Origin: Zelopaecilomyces penicillatus
Taxonomy: Eukaryota > Ascomycota > Sordariomycetes > Hypocreales > Pseudodiploosporaceae
NCBI GenBank assembly: GCA_005765155.1
Contig: VCCP01000004.1
Coordinates: 3,658,001-3,722,000 of the forward strand
DNA: 64,000 nucleotides
Direction: 5' to 3'
A model generated the notes under the pieces. The model was not told the DNA's origin. It searched no databases and worked only from the letters and a program-made list of their open reading frames with translations. Position numbers and translations under genes: made by a program. Of this stretch, positions 34,468 to 48,597 are shown in pieces. The first letter of the stretch is position 1. Every line of letters starts with the position of its first letter.

Positions 34468-37400
34468 GTAAACGTGGACTGACGCTGTCTCTTCTTTTTT
34501 TATCGGTATCACTGGGTTTGTAGGGTTGGATTGCATAACGGACGGCATGGCTCACACACTCACCTTTTGCACACGCACGCCCCCTGTTCCTGAAGAAAAG
34601 CACACCTAGCCTTGTACGTCCGGATGTACAGCGCGTACAGGAAGCCAAGCGACGGCGACCACAAATGCCCCGTAGACATACATACAACAACCGTATTTGT
34701 CGATGCTTTTCTGTTGGTCCCGAGAGCACGGGATAAGCAAGCCCATCCTGCTCCTCTCCCGAGACTTTCCCTTTTTCCCTCGCCTCGCGTGCCAAGGGGT
34801 GGGTGGAGGGCGTGAAGAGAATCCGAATCCGAAAATCAAAAGCAGACCAGTTCTGCTATCCCCCCCCCCCTGCAGTCATCCGTCATCCGCACAACTTTCA
34901 GTCCAAATCGGCTGGCGGTACGGGAGACGGGAGATGGGTGGTTTTCCTCTACCAGGTTTTGGCTCTTCCTTAATCGTGGACGGGCAAGCGGCAAGGATCA
35001 AGGGGAAGACAGGAGCCAGGAGTAGAGATGAGATATCGAAAACGGTAACAGTTTGGTGCTCTGTGCAACTCGGACCATGGCTCCTCGGACTAAAAAAAAT
35101 GGGCACCCGGAGTTTTCTGACAGTTGTGTGCGAGTTCCGCGGCATAATGAATGAGACTTGGCTTTAGCCTATCTGTACGTAAGCAGGCTGTCACTCCAGA
35201 GCACGGGCTAACCCAATCCGTGCTGCCGGACTTGGAGATCCCCACGTTAGTGCAGCAGGCCTCTTTATCCAGGAATAACCCAAAATTACTTGTTCAAGAG
35301 ATGTGGCAGAAAGGAATGGGCTTTCGGGTACGACGGGCTTTCCTTGTGCCCGGCGAACCTTTGGCAACATTCATACTGTTATTATGGATTCTCAATGGTC
35401 ACACCATCAGAAGGGATTACAAACCACCAACTCTACATAATCGCTTCCATTGTCAGAAGGGTCTTTGGTTTTAGCATGGATGTATGTACCTTTACACCAC
35501 CTGTCGTCTATACCCCGCTTGTCGCAGGATGAGGGACGACGCGCAATCAATCCTCCATCAATGGGGAGTAGGTAGGTACCTAACATGACCTTGCACACAA
35601 CTCCTGCGTGCATCGCATTCCTTCGCCCGCCAAGCCAGTATCTCGGTTCGCATGACCAGAAACATGATATTGCGTCTGAGAGAAGGGGAGGGGAGGGGGT
35701 TTTGGACACGCATGACCCTGTGTGTGTTTTGGCAGCCTCTGGAACTCTCTGAATGCTGGGCTGGCCACTCGGATTCGAGACTCGAGAACTCGACGCTCTC
35801 AAAACTCAAGGCTCAAGGCTCAACCTGGATGGAGCAAATGTAGACCGGTCTAGTGATGTCTTCGCCAGTACGTATCATAGCACCAGCATCTTGGCAGCCT
35901 TACAACTGCATGGCGATGAAGAGGCTATGTCGTACCAACAGCTCGTACCGATAGCCTCTGTGCATGCATCGCAATTCGCTTGAAAAAGATATGGTGCATT
36001 AGTCTAACATACGCATCCCTACCCAGCTGTATCTTTCTTCAACACCGTCTATTCGAGGCAATCGAGTAGTGCACCCTCGCAACGAGCAACAAGTAGAAAG
36101 GGAAACAGCCGAAACGCCAATCCAGCTCAAGAAAATGGTGCATCGCCAAGCTTCTCTGGGCAAACCCCCATTTGGACCAAGAAGGGCCATGACGATGGCA
36201 TACTACTGCACACTATTATCTAGCAACACCGCCCTTTTTTCCCTAATGGGAGAGTATCTTGCTGAGAAACCAGCCCCCCGCTGTTGTTTGGCTGGGCGTT
36301 GAGACTTTTGGGACAGACATGCATGCATGTGCTCAGCCCTACGATAGGCCCCCCTCGAATACCATATCAGTACCTGGACATGTACGTACAACAGCATGTA
36401 AGTTATATGTGCATAGGTGTGTTTTTGTCTGACCGTTCCCTCCCCGCAGGGCCCCCAAAAGGCGACCCGAGACTACGGGAAGTGGGAACTCTGGCTCAAC
36501 AACACACACGATGTGTGTGCAGAAGTACAGGACAGACAATGTTGCTATTTGTTGCCACTACCATCGTCATCATCTGCCAACTTGATACGATACGGGATTC
36601 TGTGCACCTATGTACATTGTGATTGACGGCCGAAGCAAGGGGTAAAGAAGCAAGTAAGCCTACTCTTCCGTGGCGCAACGCGAGATCAAATGGGCTTGCC
36701 GCTCCGTCCCGTGTCCTTAATCCGGCATTCTCTTCTCAATTGCCCGATGAACTCCGTTTCTGTCCATGTCGCTTCCTTGTCTCTCTCATCGCCGTCTTAC
36801 TGTGTACGGGAAGCTCACGCTACCTACTAGGAGGATCTTGGAGGTCCCGTCGCATCTCGCACAAGGAAGAAGGGGGGGGGGGCTATTACCAAGCAAGTAG
36901 TGTTTTAGAAGCAGCTTGTTGATTGGACAGAACGGCACGATGTGATACCATCTTAACACCCCTCCCACCTCCACCTTACGGAGGCACAGTGATAATTCGG
37001 CACTAAAAACCTGCGAAGCCCAATCCTGGCGCGATTACAGGATCGCCAGACGCCTGTCAGGAAGTTTAGCCTGGGCTCCATCATGACAACAGATGATAGA
37101 TGCCGGCGACTTATTTTTTTTTTTTCTTAGTTACTGCTCAACGGCGTGAAAAATGTTGCCCGACTTTTATACGGCTCCCGCATGCACAGGGCGGCCTGTG
37201 GTGATGAAGGGATTTTGTACAGCTACATAATACCAGGTAACCAGTCAAAACAGGTTCCGAAACACACTACGCAGTTACCAGCCAACCTAGCAATAGTTGT
37301 TGGTTGCGGTATAATTATTTCCAACTGTCCTTGGGGTCTGGTTGGGGGCAGATTGGCCCTTGCTGGGATTATCTATAGGCACTTTATCGGCTTGTTTGCT

Positions 37401-38280
37401 CTTGGCACAAAAGAGCATAGCAAGTTGATGATTTTAATTTCTATATTGGGACATCATCAACAATTTCGCACTGCCCATACATAGTATGGCAACAACATCA
37501 GGTCCTTGGTTGGTGGTTGGGCTTAACTGGAGGGGCCACAACTGCGTGCCACTACCGCCACCCGGGTATCAAACTGGCATGCAGGGGCAAGTACACAAAA
37601 AATGTGGCAGTTTATTGCTTTGTAGGGCGGCTAGCTACCGCTGATCACCCGTTCCATCGCCTGTGCTGATCGTAGGTGTAGGTGCTGGGGGTCTGATATG
37701 CCTTGGAATTTAGTGCTGTTGTTGCTGTTTCTTGCTCCTGACTACCTAGGCTGTATGTTCAGACAACATAAGGGGGTTTTGGTTAGTTGGCTCCATGGAA
37801 TCGAATGTGCGTAGTAGTTGTGTGCTTTTTGTTTCCACGTCACAACTACAAGTTATAACCCAATCAATTATGAATTTCCCCTCGTTTTCTTGGCCAGCGC
37901 ATCAGTACAGGTATACCCACATGTACATACTGTATGCAAAGTAGCCTACTGGTACTTCCATCATACGCGCACCTCTGCCACGATGATGCCTCTAGGAATC
38001 GATATTACTACCCACACAGTCCAATGGGCACAAAACCAGCATGTGTATGTATGTATCAATGGACCCTCGTTCCACGCACCAAACAATTCCCATCCTATCC
38101 AAAACCCATTTGTTTGCATGGCAGCAAGGGCGGTGGGCGCCGCCCGGAGGCCCATGTGCGGGATGTGGCTCAAAAGTGTAGGGTAGTATCAATATGCCGG
38201 GGGCGCATCTTCTCTGTGCTTGTGGTGCTTGTGTTGGTAGGGCTGAGCACCAGCAATAGGTGCATTGTGAAGTTTTTGCT

Positions 38281-38294
38281 GTGTGTGTGTGTGT
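38281..38294. repeat. (GT)7 microsatellite
   Basis: Seven perfect GT units in the gene desert. Confidence 0.85.
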
Positions 38295-41200
38295 ACCAGA
38301 AAATGAGAGGACTGGCTAGGGCGATATGCTGGGACACCTTGCTGACACCAAGATGGGCCGGGTTAGGTCATTGGCCTGTTGTCTGGTTGTGAGCCAGGAG
38401 GGAGAGGGAAGGAGATTGAGGAGGGGGTGTGCCCTGTATTTCGTATCAAGAGTAGGTTGATGTTTGACCTGCACAGGTAGAGAGGCATAGGGGCGTGTGG
38501 GCATGTTTACAGGAGGAAGCCGGTACTGTGTATGCGCTGCGGTGCCTGTAAAGGCGCGGTAGACATACTGTACGAAAGCCTGTAGCGACGATGGAAAAGT
38601 AAAGATAGGCTGTTGGTTGCATGAACAGACACCTTTTCGTCAAGCCCTGGCTGCAAGCCAGCAAGCCCTTTGGCCCCCCTTCGCCCATCGCTGCCCATCT
38701 TCCAATAAAAAACAATTAAAGGCCATCGCAGACAGTACGGAATAATCCCATCTCATCTCATTCCATCCCATCAACTCCTCCCGGTCCCCGAGCCCCCCCC
38801 CATCCCGCGCACAGGGCAGAAGCGAGAAAGCCCACCTTTTCCCGGACGCCAATCTCGTCAGGGTCCTGGGCCTGTCTCCAATTCCCTACATCCATTTTGT
38901 CACCCCCCCTCCCCCCTTGCACTCGCAATTTTCCCACGAGGTCCCCCCCTGAAAAGCCCAACTCTCGCTTGGGCCTGGTCTTGGCTGTCGTCGTCCCTCG
39001 TCGTCGTCAGTCTTTCATCGCCTTGTGTGTGTTATCGCTTTGCGCTTAGTTTGTATAGTACGTACAGTACAGCATCCCCCAGGCTATTGGATCCCATCAT
39101 TTTAACGCGGTTCGCCATTTCCCGCCTCTCGATCCAAAACGGCAATCTCTGCGATGGAAGCCCCATGGCTTCCCCGTCCCTCTCCTCAGTCTGTGACAAT
39201 CCCAGCTTGCCGGCGCATTCTTCCGGCGAAGAGAGAGAGAAGGGGGAGACTTGCCTAGTGAGGGAGTCTACAGATAATTCTGCATGCCCCATGAAGTAAG
39301 TAAGCGTCAGGCTCAACCAAAGTCTACAACTATGGAAGAATAGTCAGGAGGAGCCATTCCGTCAGTAGTCCATCATTGCACACTTGGGTTGAACCCGGTT
39401 GAGAGGAAGAATCCGCCCTCGATACTGTGCCTCGCAAATTTTGGTTCCTCCTTCTCCCTCTCTTTCTAGTATATTACATCAAAGGTAGACAAAATAGCAT
39501 TCCCAAATTGGCATGTAGTTTACAAAACATGCAATCGATTAATGACTCCGCGGAGGACATATCATATCCCACCTGCACTATTGAAGAACATGCGCTTTTT
39601 TACTTTGCACTATACGCGTACTGGTATGAATGGTTGGTGCACCCCCCCCCGCCCGCTACTTGTAACAAGTGCAGATATAACATTACGCGCCCTCATAATA
39701 GTGCTCTTGGAAAAGCCCCTCTCCTGAAGTATGCATATTGTGTGTGTGTGTGTGCATATATCCATCCGTATACCGTATAATTATCAAAACAGATATCGTA
39801 CGCATGGTAGTATACTCTGTGCAAAAAGTAATCACCCCGAGTCTGCCACTTATTACGGTACCTAGTATGGGTATGACGGAGAAGGGCAAGGCGTCGCCCA
39901 AAGTGTGAGCAATATCGACATCAAAGACGGAGGAGCTGCAGGGCCCAATCTCCACGCTCGTTTCACCACCTGCTGTAATCTGGTGCGTGCGCACAATCAA
40001 TCTTTGCTCATTCTCTCTAAGCTATTATATTACCCTGTTTTATTATTGTCGCTTTGGAGTCGCGATTGCGTTGTATCGTGATGAGCATGCTTTGACTTTT
40101 TGATATTCCTACACTGGGAGGGAGACTCAATTTGATACCCCCCCTTTTTCTAGAGGGGGGGAGTCCTGTCAAGTCATGTCATGCCATGTCAGGCCATGCT
40201 TTCAGTGCTGGCGTTTGTCTTTTTTGATGAGGTAGCAAATCCTTTCCAAAAGTTGTCCGGATTTGCTGCACCCAATCCCATCCGGAAAAGTCAGCGCCAT
40301 CGCATCAACGTGATTGGTTTTAGTAGGGGGTTTGTCTTGGTAGGGGATCTTGTGCCCAATTTTAAGGTTGGTAAGGAGAAAAACACCCGCCGGGTTCGCC
40401 GACCCTGTCTGTGTCACTTTATTTTCCTGCACAGCGGCACTCGCATTCCTTCTTCCCCATAGCTTGCATTGGTGGTTCGTCATTGGACAGACGACGACTC
40501 CAGCCAGTCAATCAGTCCATCAATAGAGTCTCTTATTTTCGGGTGCAACTCGGTATTGTTTTTGGTACGACTCTGGCAAACTGGAGGTCGCCGAGCTGAC
40601 GAGACATGCGTTTTGACACAAATTGGTATGAATAGTTTGTACTTCTATTATATTCGTATAGTCCGTTGCCTTTAGCAATGATATGACATGAACATGACAT
40701 AGCTTGGCATTTCTTTTATCCATGCGAAATCTTGTCTGTGCATCATTATTTGTTACAGGTGTGGCGATGAAGCTGTCACAGGCCAGGCTATTTCAGTTGG
40801 GCCGTTCTTCTGTATGCACAGACGTTGAATGCGGTTAGGCTTCGCGACACGGTACTGTTTTGGGCCATGTTATATTGCCTCGAGGTTCTGCACAAGTTAT
40901 CAATGAGTTCTCCTCTGGTGGACACTAGGGAAAATACCTTAGTACTTAGATACGGATTTATCATGCACAGACAATCGAACGATTCGACTATCATCATATC
41001 ATCATTCGCGAGATTCAAGGCAAAATGGAGAGTTGATCCCAGACACTAAGCCTGTTCGAGTACGGAAACACAATCTGCACAGACTGAAGGTATCCACTGA
41101 ACTCCTGCCTGGAGAAAAATCCCGTGACTTCGTATTGCTCGGGTTGCCTCGTGAGATCTCCAGTCCTCTTAGAACTTGGCCTGTGTTGTACTGTGCAAAG

Positions 41201-41686
41201 CTCACTCACACTGTACTTTACACTTGATATCTGAGTGGAGAAAGCCTGGAGAGGGGCTCCGACGTAAAACGGCGGGCAGATGGGAATGGCCCTCGCACCT
41301 GCCCCCAATCGCAGGTCGAGCTGGTGTGGGCCACAGAGCTGTTCGCTTGTTTTTTCCAAGAGTAGATTAGTGCATCTTGGCAGATCCTAGATTCTAAGTC
41401 GCCTAGACTCCACACACAACTCCCTGATCGGCACATCTGACTTGCGCTCGCCTTTCTGATCTTGGCTAAACCGCTTTCTGCGGGTGTGCACGATGTTTTT
41501 GTTCTTTCCTGCTTTGAGGGTGGGACCACCCCCTTGTGTGAACGGCGGATGGCTTGCGATGCCAAGGCTTCCTTCCCTTCCCACCCCGGGGAGGCACGCT
41601 CAAGCAAGCAGCCACGGCCAGAGCAGGCACACCGAGGAAGGAGGGGCCGGCCATCGTGAAGTCTATTTTAGCGACACAGTAAACGA

Positions 41687-41714
41687 TTACCTAGGTACTT
41701 AGATACCTACCTAG
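41687..41714. repeat. TACCTAGGTA-type motif cluster
   Basis: Contains TTACCTAGGTACTTAG followed by ATACCTACCTAG, including the full 10-bp palindrome TACCTAGGTA. Confidence 0.6.
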
Positions 41715-42613
41715 AAGTTCGTCACAGCACCATAGGCATCAATTTTATTAGCAACAGCAAGCCTTGTGGCGATCTGAACAAGGTGGCAGAAACCGGGTCG
41801 CCGGGCACCATCAAGCCCAGTTTCACGGATTGACGGCACGGAAGCAGAAAAAGCTACTGTCATACACCAGGTCACAGATGTTCAACTGTCCAAGCTCACC
41901 CCAACTCCCGGAGCTTGGATCGTGATGGCATTGATGGGGAAAGGGGGGGAGGGGGTTCATTGTAGAGGACGAAACAAGCCGCCAAGGAGGGGCAATTCAG
42001 CCATCTTTGAAAAGCTACACCTGAATTGCCTTCTACTGACTAGGTTCTACAAGATGGAGCTGGATTGCTGAGAAGAGTGATTTTTCTTTTGCGTTGCATC
42101 CACTGACACGCTGGTGGCCCTGGCCATCCAACTGAATCATGGGCTCGCAGTCCAGTTTCAATCCCATCACCCTCCCCGGATCTCGCTGTCGTTGCCCACA
42201 TGCCGGAACAGTGTCTCTCCAGTTGGCGACGTGACAGTCCATTCCAACGGGCAGCACACCCACCGCGCTTGATAGCTCTTCAAGCGCTGATCCAAGTCAA
42301 CGTGCCCGTCGGAATTCGCTGGCCTCTTGTTTCAGTCGAGCGAGGAAAACGTGGACTCGTCGACTGTGCCGCTGTTGGTGTGGCCTGCTGGTACTGCTGG
42401 TTGCTGGTGCTGTTCGCGGTGTCAGTGGTCAGGTTTCATCGGAGGGCCTGTGCCAGTGAGCAGTTAGTAGCATGCCTAGGCCTGGTGCCCCTCTAGTGGC
42501 TTTCAAGGTTGCCTCCCAGGGCTGGCTGGGGGCCGTTTGGCCCAAAACAGGAGGGTACTGTACTGCGTCCTACCCTGCCCCGGTCAAGCCTTGGCGACCT
42601 GCCATGCTAGACG

Positions 42614-42642
42614 TGCTAGGCGGCTGCTAGGCGGCTGCTAGG
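42614..42642. repeat. 11-bp tandem repeat TGCTAGGCGGC
   Basis: Two perfect copies and a partial third (TGCTAGG), preceded by a diverged TGCTAGACG. The CTAGG core recurs every 11 bp. Confidence 0.75.
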
Positions 42643-44867
42643 ACATTTGCTTAGGCGATGGGATGTGCAACAGGCCATGTGTGGCGGGGTGCGCGCGTGG
42701 CGCCGGCAGCGAGGCGGCGAGGGTTGGATGTCAAAGTTGCTAGCTCCTTGGCTTTCTGTGACCTTGTCTACAAACTACTTTTAGGGAAGCAAGAGAGTGA
42801 AGTTGTCTTGGGATTTGCCCTTTGGGTATTCTGAGGCCGCCGGCTAACCACTATTCAAGACGCTTTGGGCAAGGCATTTCTTGTGATTCATGGCTGCTCT
42901 GTGAGTTGAATCGTTTATACCTGTAGATTTGCAAACTCCCTTGTGTGCTAAATTGCCTACTGTACAGTTGTTCATAAGAATCTACAAGCATGGTAGCTAA
43001 CTCAATGCAGCCAGCAAGCAAACGGGCAGCCAAATCAGACTGAGTCAGCATGACGCTTGGTGGTTTTGACAGCTTCAGTCTGAAACGCCAGCAAACGCCA
43101 GCAACGCTCGCCTCTTGTGCCTCCCGCCTCTTGGCTATCTGATCACCTCACGCCTCACACTTCACGCCTCCGGCCCCCAACGGCACACCAGGAGAAAGAG
43201 GCATTTTGATTGCATCTTCTCGCCTCGCCCCTATATGGAACCCAATCCTGCCATGTAATTGGCCCTGTGTAGGTATTCATGCTCGCACTAAATAAACCGC
43301 AAAAGCTCCACTCTCTTACTGCTTTCCCTTTCTTTAAAGATTGACTGTCCTTACTTATTACTACGTAGTATGTAGGTAGTAGCATTCGCAAGTAGTATCT
43401 TTAGCATAGAAAACATGACATGATCCTGGTTGATGGTTGAAACCTAGGCACTTGATAGAGAGGTCATGATTGGCTGGTTCGTAGATTACCGACCTAGACC
43501 CCACATATGCATAGCACACTCGGTCGACTTGCATGCATGCGTGCATCAAACGACACAATTGTCTGGAATACCCAATACAGCGGATCTGTTATAACGGATT
43601 ACTGGGTGCTTGTGCGTTAATGTGTTTGCATATATATCAGAAGGAAGAAAGACCAGTTGAACAAAGTCGAGACTGTCTAAAATCATACGTTGTGAGTTTC
43701 AATGCAGTGCACAGTTGTAATAACTCCAAGGAGCTAAGTAATTAGCTCACGCACTGTCTTGTTCCTTTTAATGTCATTTCTCCATCACAGACAGCATCAT
43801 ACACCTCTTCATCAGCATCTTCGCCGTCACATGTCTGCCATGTTTTTTTTTTTTCAGTTAGGTTTTTCCCTTTTTCTCTTGAGTTATTTTACACCTCATC
43901 TGTACACAACGCCGCCGCCGCCGCCCCCAAGCTGTTTTTGCTCTAGTTTTATACAAAAGCCCTAGTTTTAGATCTTTTCTCTAGCAAAAAGGCAAGTAAT
44001 ACCGTTCTTGGTCAAAAGAGAAGGGGGCAGCACACGCACACCTTGCCTCATCCGATCGGAAAACGGCCTTTGGCTGGGTTTGGGAGGGGGGGGAGTTTGA
44101 CTCAAAACTCATGAGGCTGCTCTAGGGGAACTCGCTTGCTGGGATGTGGCGCGTGGATCCCGCGCGGTGAACGAGCCTGTAGGATGAGTTTCCTTCGCCT
44201 GGGCCTGTGGAAAAGCTTCTGGGAATGTGGGAGACCCGAGCATGGAAGAGGGATGTGGATGGTGGATAAGGCAGGGGTGGTCCCCGAAGCCAAAGAAAAC
44301 CGTCGTTGCCAAAGCAAATAAAAAGGGGAGTGTGAAGCATGGGTGTGGCATGTCAAGGCATGGGTGTGTCGGCACGAGATGGGTGTCAGAGCAGGGCAGG
44401 TACGTATCTCTCCCCAAGTCGTGGCTAGCGTCCATCAGCAAAGCAGGTACGTAGAGTACGTACCTCACATCTTACAGTACAGCAGTTATGAGGGGTGTCC
44501 TTTAGGGGGGTGTCGAGAAGTCAAAATGTAGATCCCGTCGCCCGGAGCCACGGTTCGCCGCGCGAGCATGGCTTGTCCCGTGCCGTAGCCCTCGATCTGA
44601 GATATCCTGTCCCGCTTTTTATCTTGTGTTATTTTGGCTGCGCAGTGCACACAAGCACAAACAGCCAAGATCTCGCCGGGAGTTTGCGCCCTGAAGCGGC
44701 GTGCGTGCTGCAACCTGTGTCTGGAGTTGCAACCAACCTAATACCTCACCTATTAAAAATTATAGCACATCTACATGACAGGTACGTAGTACGTGAGCAA
44801 TGCACAGCGTAGGTAGGGGCTTGGGGAGGGACCGGTTACCTGTGTTTCCAACCAGACAGGGAAATAG

Positions 44868-44883
44868 ACACACACACACACAC
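44868..44883. repeat. (AC)8 microsatellite
   Basis: Eight perfect AC units in the gene desert. Confidence 0.85.
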
Positions 44884-45606
44884 CATACATGTAAATGTGT
44901 GGACACCTGTGAATGCTTCTTTAATATTCGTCCATCTATGGGGGAAACTACAGTGACTGACTGTATGTACTTAGTACTATACGTACTAATCCTCCTTCTC
45001 ACCACTTGCACATTCATGTTGCATGCTGCATACTGCATGGCGTCTGGCTTGTGTTTTATTATCCGTAATTGATTATGTCTCCCCCCATCACAATCAAAAG
45101 TCGATGGCATCTCCACGGACCAGAAAGCTGAAATTTTTCAATTTTTTTGGGATTTCCTTCTTTCAATCGCACATCACATCCCCCGTCCTACTCTTCTTCT
45201 TCAAGCCCAAAAAAAATCTTGTTCGGATCTCTTTTAGATCGACAATGCGTCGTCGACGTCAAGCTGCGTCTTCTTCAGCGTTAGAGCCCGGGGGGGCGTT
45301 GAACAGGCCTGAGCCTTTGAACTTCTTTCGACTTTGCCGATCTGTTGCCATGTACAGATGTAATTACTGACGTAGCACCACCATTTTTTGGACCTAAAAA
45401 TCAACATCCGGCGCATAAGTTAGCTGCTGTAGGATGGAGCCCCTGACGCCATAGACTTTTGTGTGTCATGTATCGCTTGTGGTATTGTTGGCAATGTAGC
45501 GTGGCTTTGGGGAGCTTTGGGGAGCTTTTGGTAGTTTTTTTTGTTGTTTTCTTGCTTAGCTACGGAGTACTAATTAACATGATGTTTCATTCGGGGCTTT
45601 CTCTGC

Positions 45607-45634
45607 TGAATTGCGCTTGACATTGCGCAATTCA
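45607..45634. repeat. Perfect 10-bp inverted repeat with an 8-bp spacer
   Basis: TGAATTGCGC at 45607-45616 and its exact complement GCGCAATTCA at 45625-45634, spacer TTGACATT. It could form a hairpin or bind a dimeric factor. Confidence 0.7.
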
Positions 45635-47910
45635 AAACAGGAGACAGAGTTGCATGCGTTGGCACGTCTATGATGCCAGTGGCCGGTTACAATACGACAG
45701 TACGGATATCTCCATGGCGCATCGTCACTCTATCTTGGTATCATAGTTGTTACATTGCACAGCAAATACTACTAATCTAGAGCTTTGACTTTGGAATCAA
45801 ATGGGATGATCCTCGGATCACCATATGCCATCATTTCAACGCCAATGAATCCTCAGGCACCCCTCATTTACTGCTCAAGTATGTCTGCACACCATCTCAA
45901 CCTTCTACGCATATCTCTGTGGTCAATCGACATCAGCACAGTTCGCATCCCTGGACGATGGACCGGAACTGAGCATCCTTGCGGCAAAGCTCACAGTGAG
46001 TCGCCGAGGGCCCCCAATGATGCAAATGCAACCCATCACGGATAAATTCCCCAACAGTCCATTCACACACCGTCTGCATGGCCCAGGTCCTCCCGGAAGG
46101 GCACGTCAAAGTCCCGCGCCGCTGGGCTGGGTCTCCCAGCAAGGCGTGTGTACTGTAGTAATAACGAACCAGCCAGGTTGATGATTCGGCGACTTGGCTC
46201 TCCCCTTAATCATTCTTCATCTCTTTGTCTCCATGTCACCTCGTGCTCCCTCTCACTGCATTGCCTATTCTCATCGAAAATCTTATGCATGCCGTCCCAG
46301 TGATCCGTCTCCCCGTCACGGGTGTGGCTGCCAGACACCAGCTTGCCCTGCCCTGTCAGTTGCTAGGTACCTACAGCCCGTGGGTGTGAGACCGTGTTTA
46401 CGACGATTATTGTGTGTGAATGTTTCTTACTGTGAGTGCCACTCGTAGAAAAACCCCCGAGGTGACGAATGGCTATCACACTACTGTCTTTGCCAACGGT
46501 GCGGTGCGGTGAGTGGGTGGGATTCACACACAAAGACACGGCCGCGGCGCAGATGGGGCAGAACCAACGCTAAGCACGGCTATCGAACCTCTGATTCGCC
46601 CACTTGGTGGTTTTTACTATGGTATCCGTGTGGAATTGGTGACCCCCCCCTTTGATCCCCGTCCCAGGCGCGCTATCACCCGGCAAGCTAGGGAGCCGGA
46701 AGTCAGAGAGACATTTACTGTTACACTGAAGACGACGCTGGCTGATTGTCATCAAATCAGGTTGTAAGCAGGTGAATTGTGTTTGGTTAGTTGGGATCCC
46801 GGGAAATGGGGACCAAAAGCCGTTATCATCACAGGCCACCAACGTGCGTCCACCCGAGCATCGATCGGCTCACCAAACAGCCGGTAATTACCTTTGGGAA
46901 AAACCAACCGACCCAACACCCAAACTCTAATCACATTGCCTATCGGTCTGGAGTTGACTGTTGCACCCCCTCAAAATAAAACCACCACAACTATAGAGTG
47001 GTCTGTGGGGACAAACCGTTGGGCAGCACAAACTGGTACGTATGCATAAATTGCATGGGCTGTGTTTACGCGGATACTTCCGTAGTGAACGATGCTGGCA
47101 CGCTCACCAGCCTATTACTTGAAGATCACCACACACACTGCATCGCCTTACAATGTCCATTACTGTTCTATGATGTATTACATCCATTTCCCTACAGACA
47201 GCGGTTATTTGCATGGTACTAGAAACAGTGGAGGTACCCCAAGTTGGCAGGTAGGCGTTGAAGCCAAGGCGCAGCCGAAGACACCCAGAGGATGGAACCG
47301 AGGGGGCGGGCAGGATAATTACCTACAGACATCGTCAACATGGATGGGATGGGGGCCAAGTGGCTGTCACAAGAGCTGTCCCGGAAAAATAAGAAATAAA
47401 GGGGACGGGATCCTCCGGGAGATCCACCAATGCTAAAGCCATGCTTTGGAATCCAGGATAAGTGCCGACGTCTCATACAGTGACGTCTGCAGTGCTGTAT
47501 TGCAATGGGGCCACAATACCTAGGTGGTCGCAACGCAGCGTGACGCCAGTATGGCGGCATGGTATCTATCAGACCACGCAGGCTGTCATATCCTGTCCAC
47601 TCTGTGTTGGGGGGAACGGGGGAGGGGCATCACTTCGTACTACGATGCTCCAATAGTCCAACAAAACGGGGGGTATAATAATGAGCATCGTGTAGGGCTA
47701 CCATGGATGCCCACCATTCTGCCGCCACGGGGTCTGCATCTGTGCGGGTTCTAAGCGAAAAGAAGAAAGAAAAGACGAAAAAGCCTAGGCAGTCTGCCTT
47801 CCCGGTAGTTGAGAGATATTATTTCTGGTCCAGACCGGTCCCGGGAGGCCCGAGGAGAAGATGGGGGGCAGGTGCACCGGGCGTCTGCCACGAGCACCCC
47901 AGCAAGCAAA

Positions 47911-47927
47911 GCAGCAGCAGCAGCAGC
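47911..47927. repeat. (GCA)n trinucleotide repeat
   Basis: About five perfect GCA/CAG units in the gene desert, not within a supportable gene. Confidence 0.8.
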
Positions 47928-48271
47928 GCGCTTTTGGCGTTTTCTTTTTTTTGTGTGTTTTGGTGGCGCTGCCGTTGTCCCAGCTGGACGGCATCGCACG
48001 GTTGGCGATAGCCAGTAGCCCGGGAATGGGAGGGGCGCTGTGTCTCACACCACCAACCTGGGGCGCGGGTGCGTGGGTGCGTGGTTCCGGGCTGGGTAGA
48101 GATCCAAATGGAACTGCTGCTGCATCGTGAGTTCGGCCATCGTCAAGGCTAATGACAAGAGGGATGCTCTCCTAGCGAGAAAAAACACAACTGAATAACG
48201 CAAGACAAAAAGGGGGGGTGCGTCGTTCTTGACACCCCCCTCACTTAGGCCATGTCAAGAAAGAAAGAGAG

Positions 48272-48286
48272 AAAAAAAAAAAAAAA
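48272..48286. repeat. Poly-A run
   Basis: Fifteen A residues preceded by an AAGAAAGAGAG purine tract. Confidence 0.85.
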
Positions 48287-48575
48287 GAGCTAGACCAGAG
48301 TACAGATATAGCATCGTGGGTCAGGCTACCTACCTGAAAAGGCCGATGTGGTTGAAGAATTCAATAGAGCAGATCTGCTCGACGGGTTTGGCCATATTCG
48401 GATGAGCATCTGCCACCTTCCTGCATTGTCCCCAAGTTGCGCCGGAGCTCTGGGTCAGCTTTGGCGTTGAATGCAACCTCCCAAAACAGCTCCCCAATGC
48501 TTAGGCTGCACTGATCTTTGTCATACTAAATTGCGAATGGTCGCACGTAATCTCATTGTGTACTGTACTTTGCTC

Positions 48576-48597
48576 ACTACCTAGGCACCTAGGTAGT
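48576..48597. repeat. Near-perfect 22-bp palindrome of the TACCTAGGTA type
   Basis: Arms ACTACCTAGG (48576-48585) and CCTAGGTAGT (48588-48597) are exact complements around a 2-bp centre. This is the cleanest palindrome of the dispersed motif family. Confidence 0.7.
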
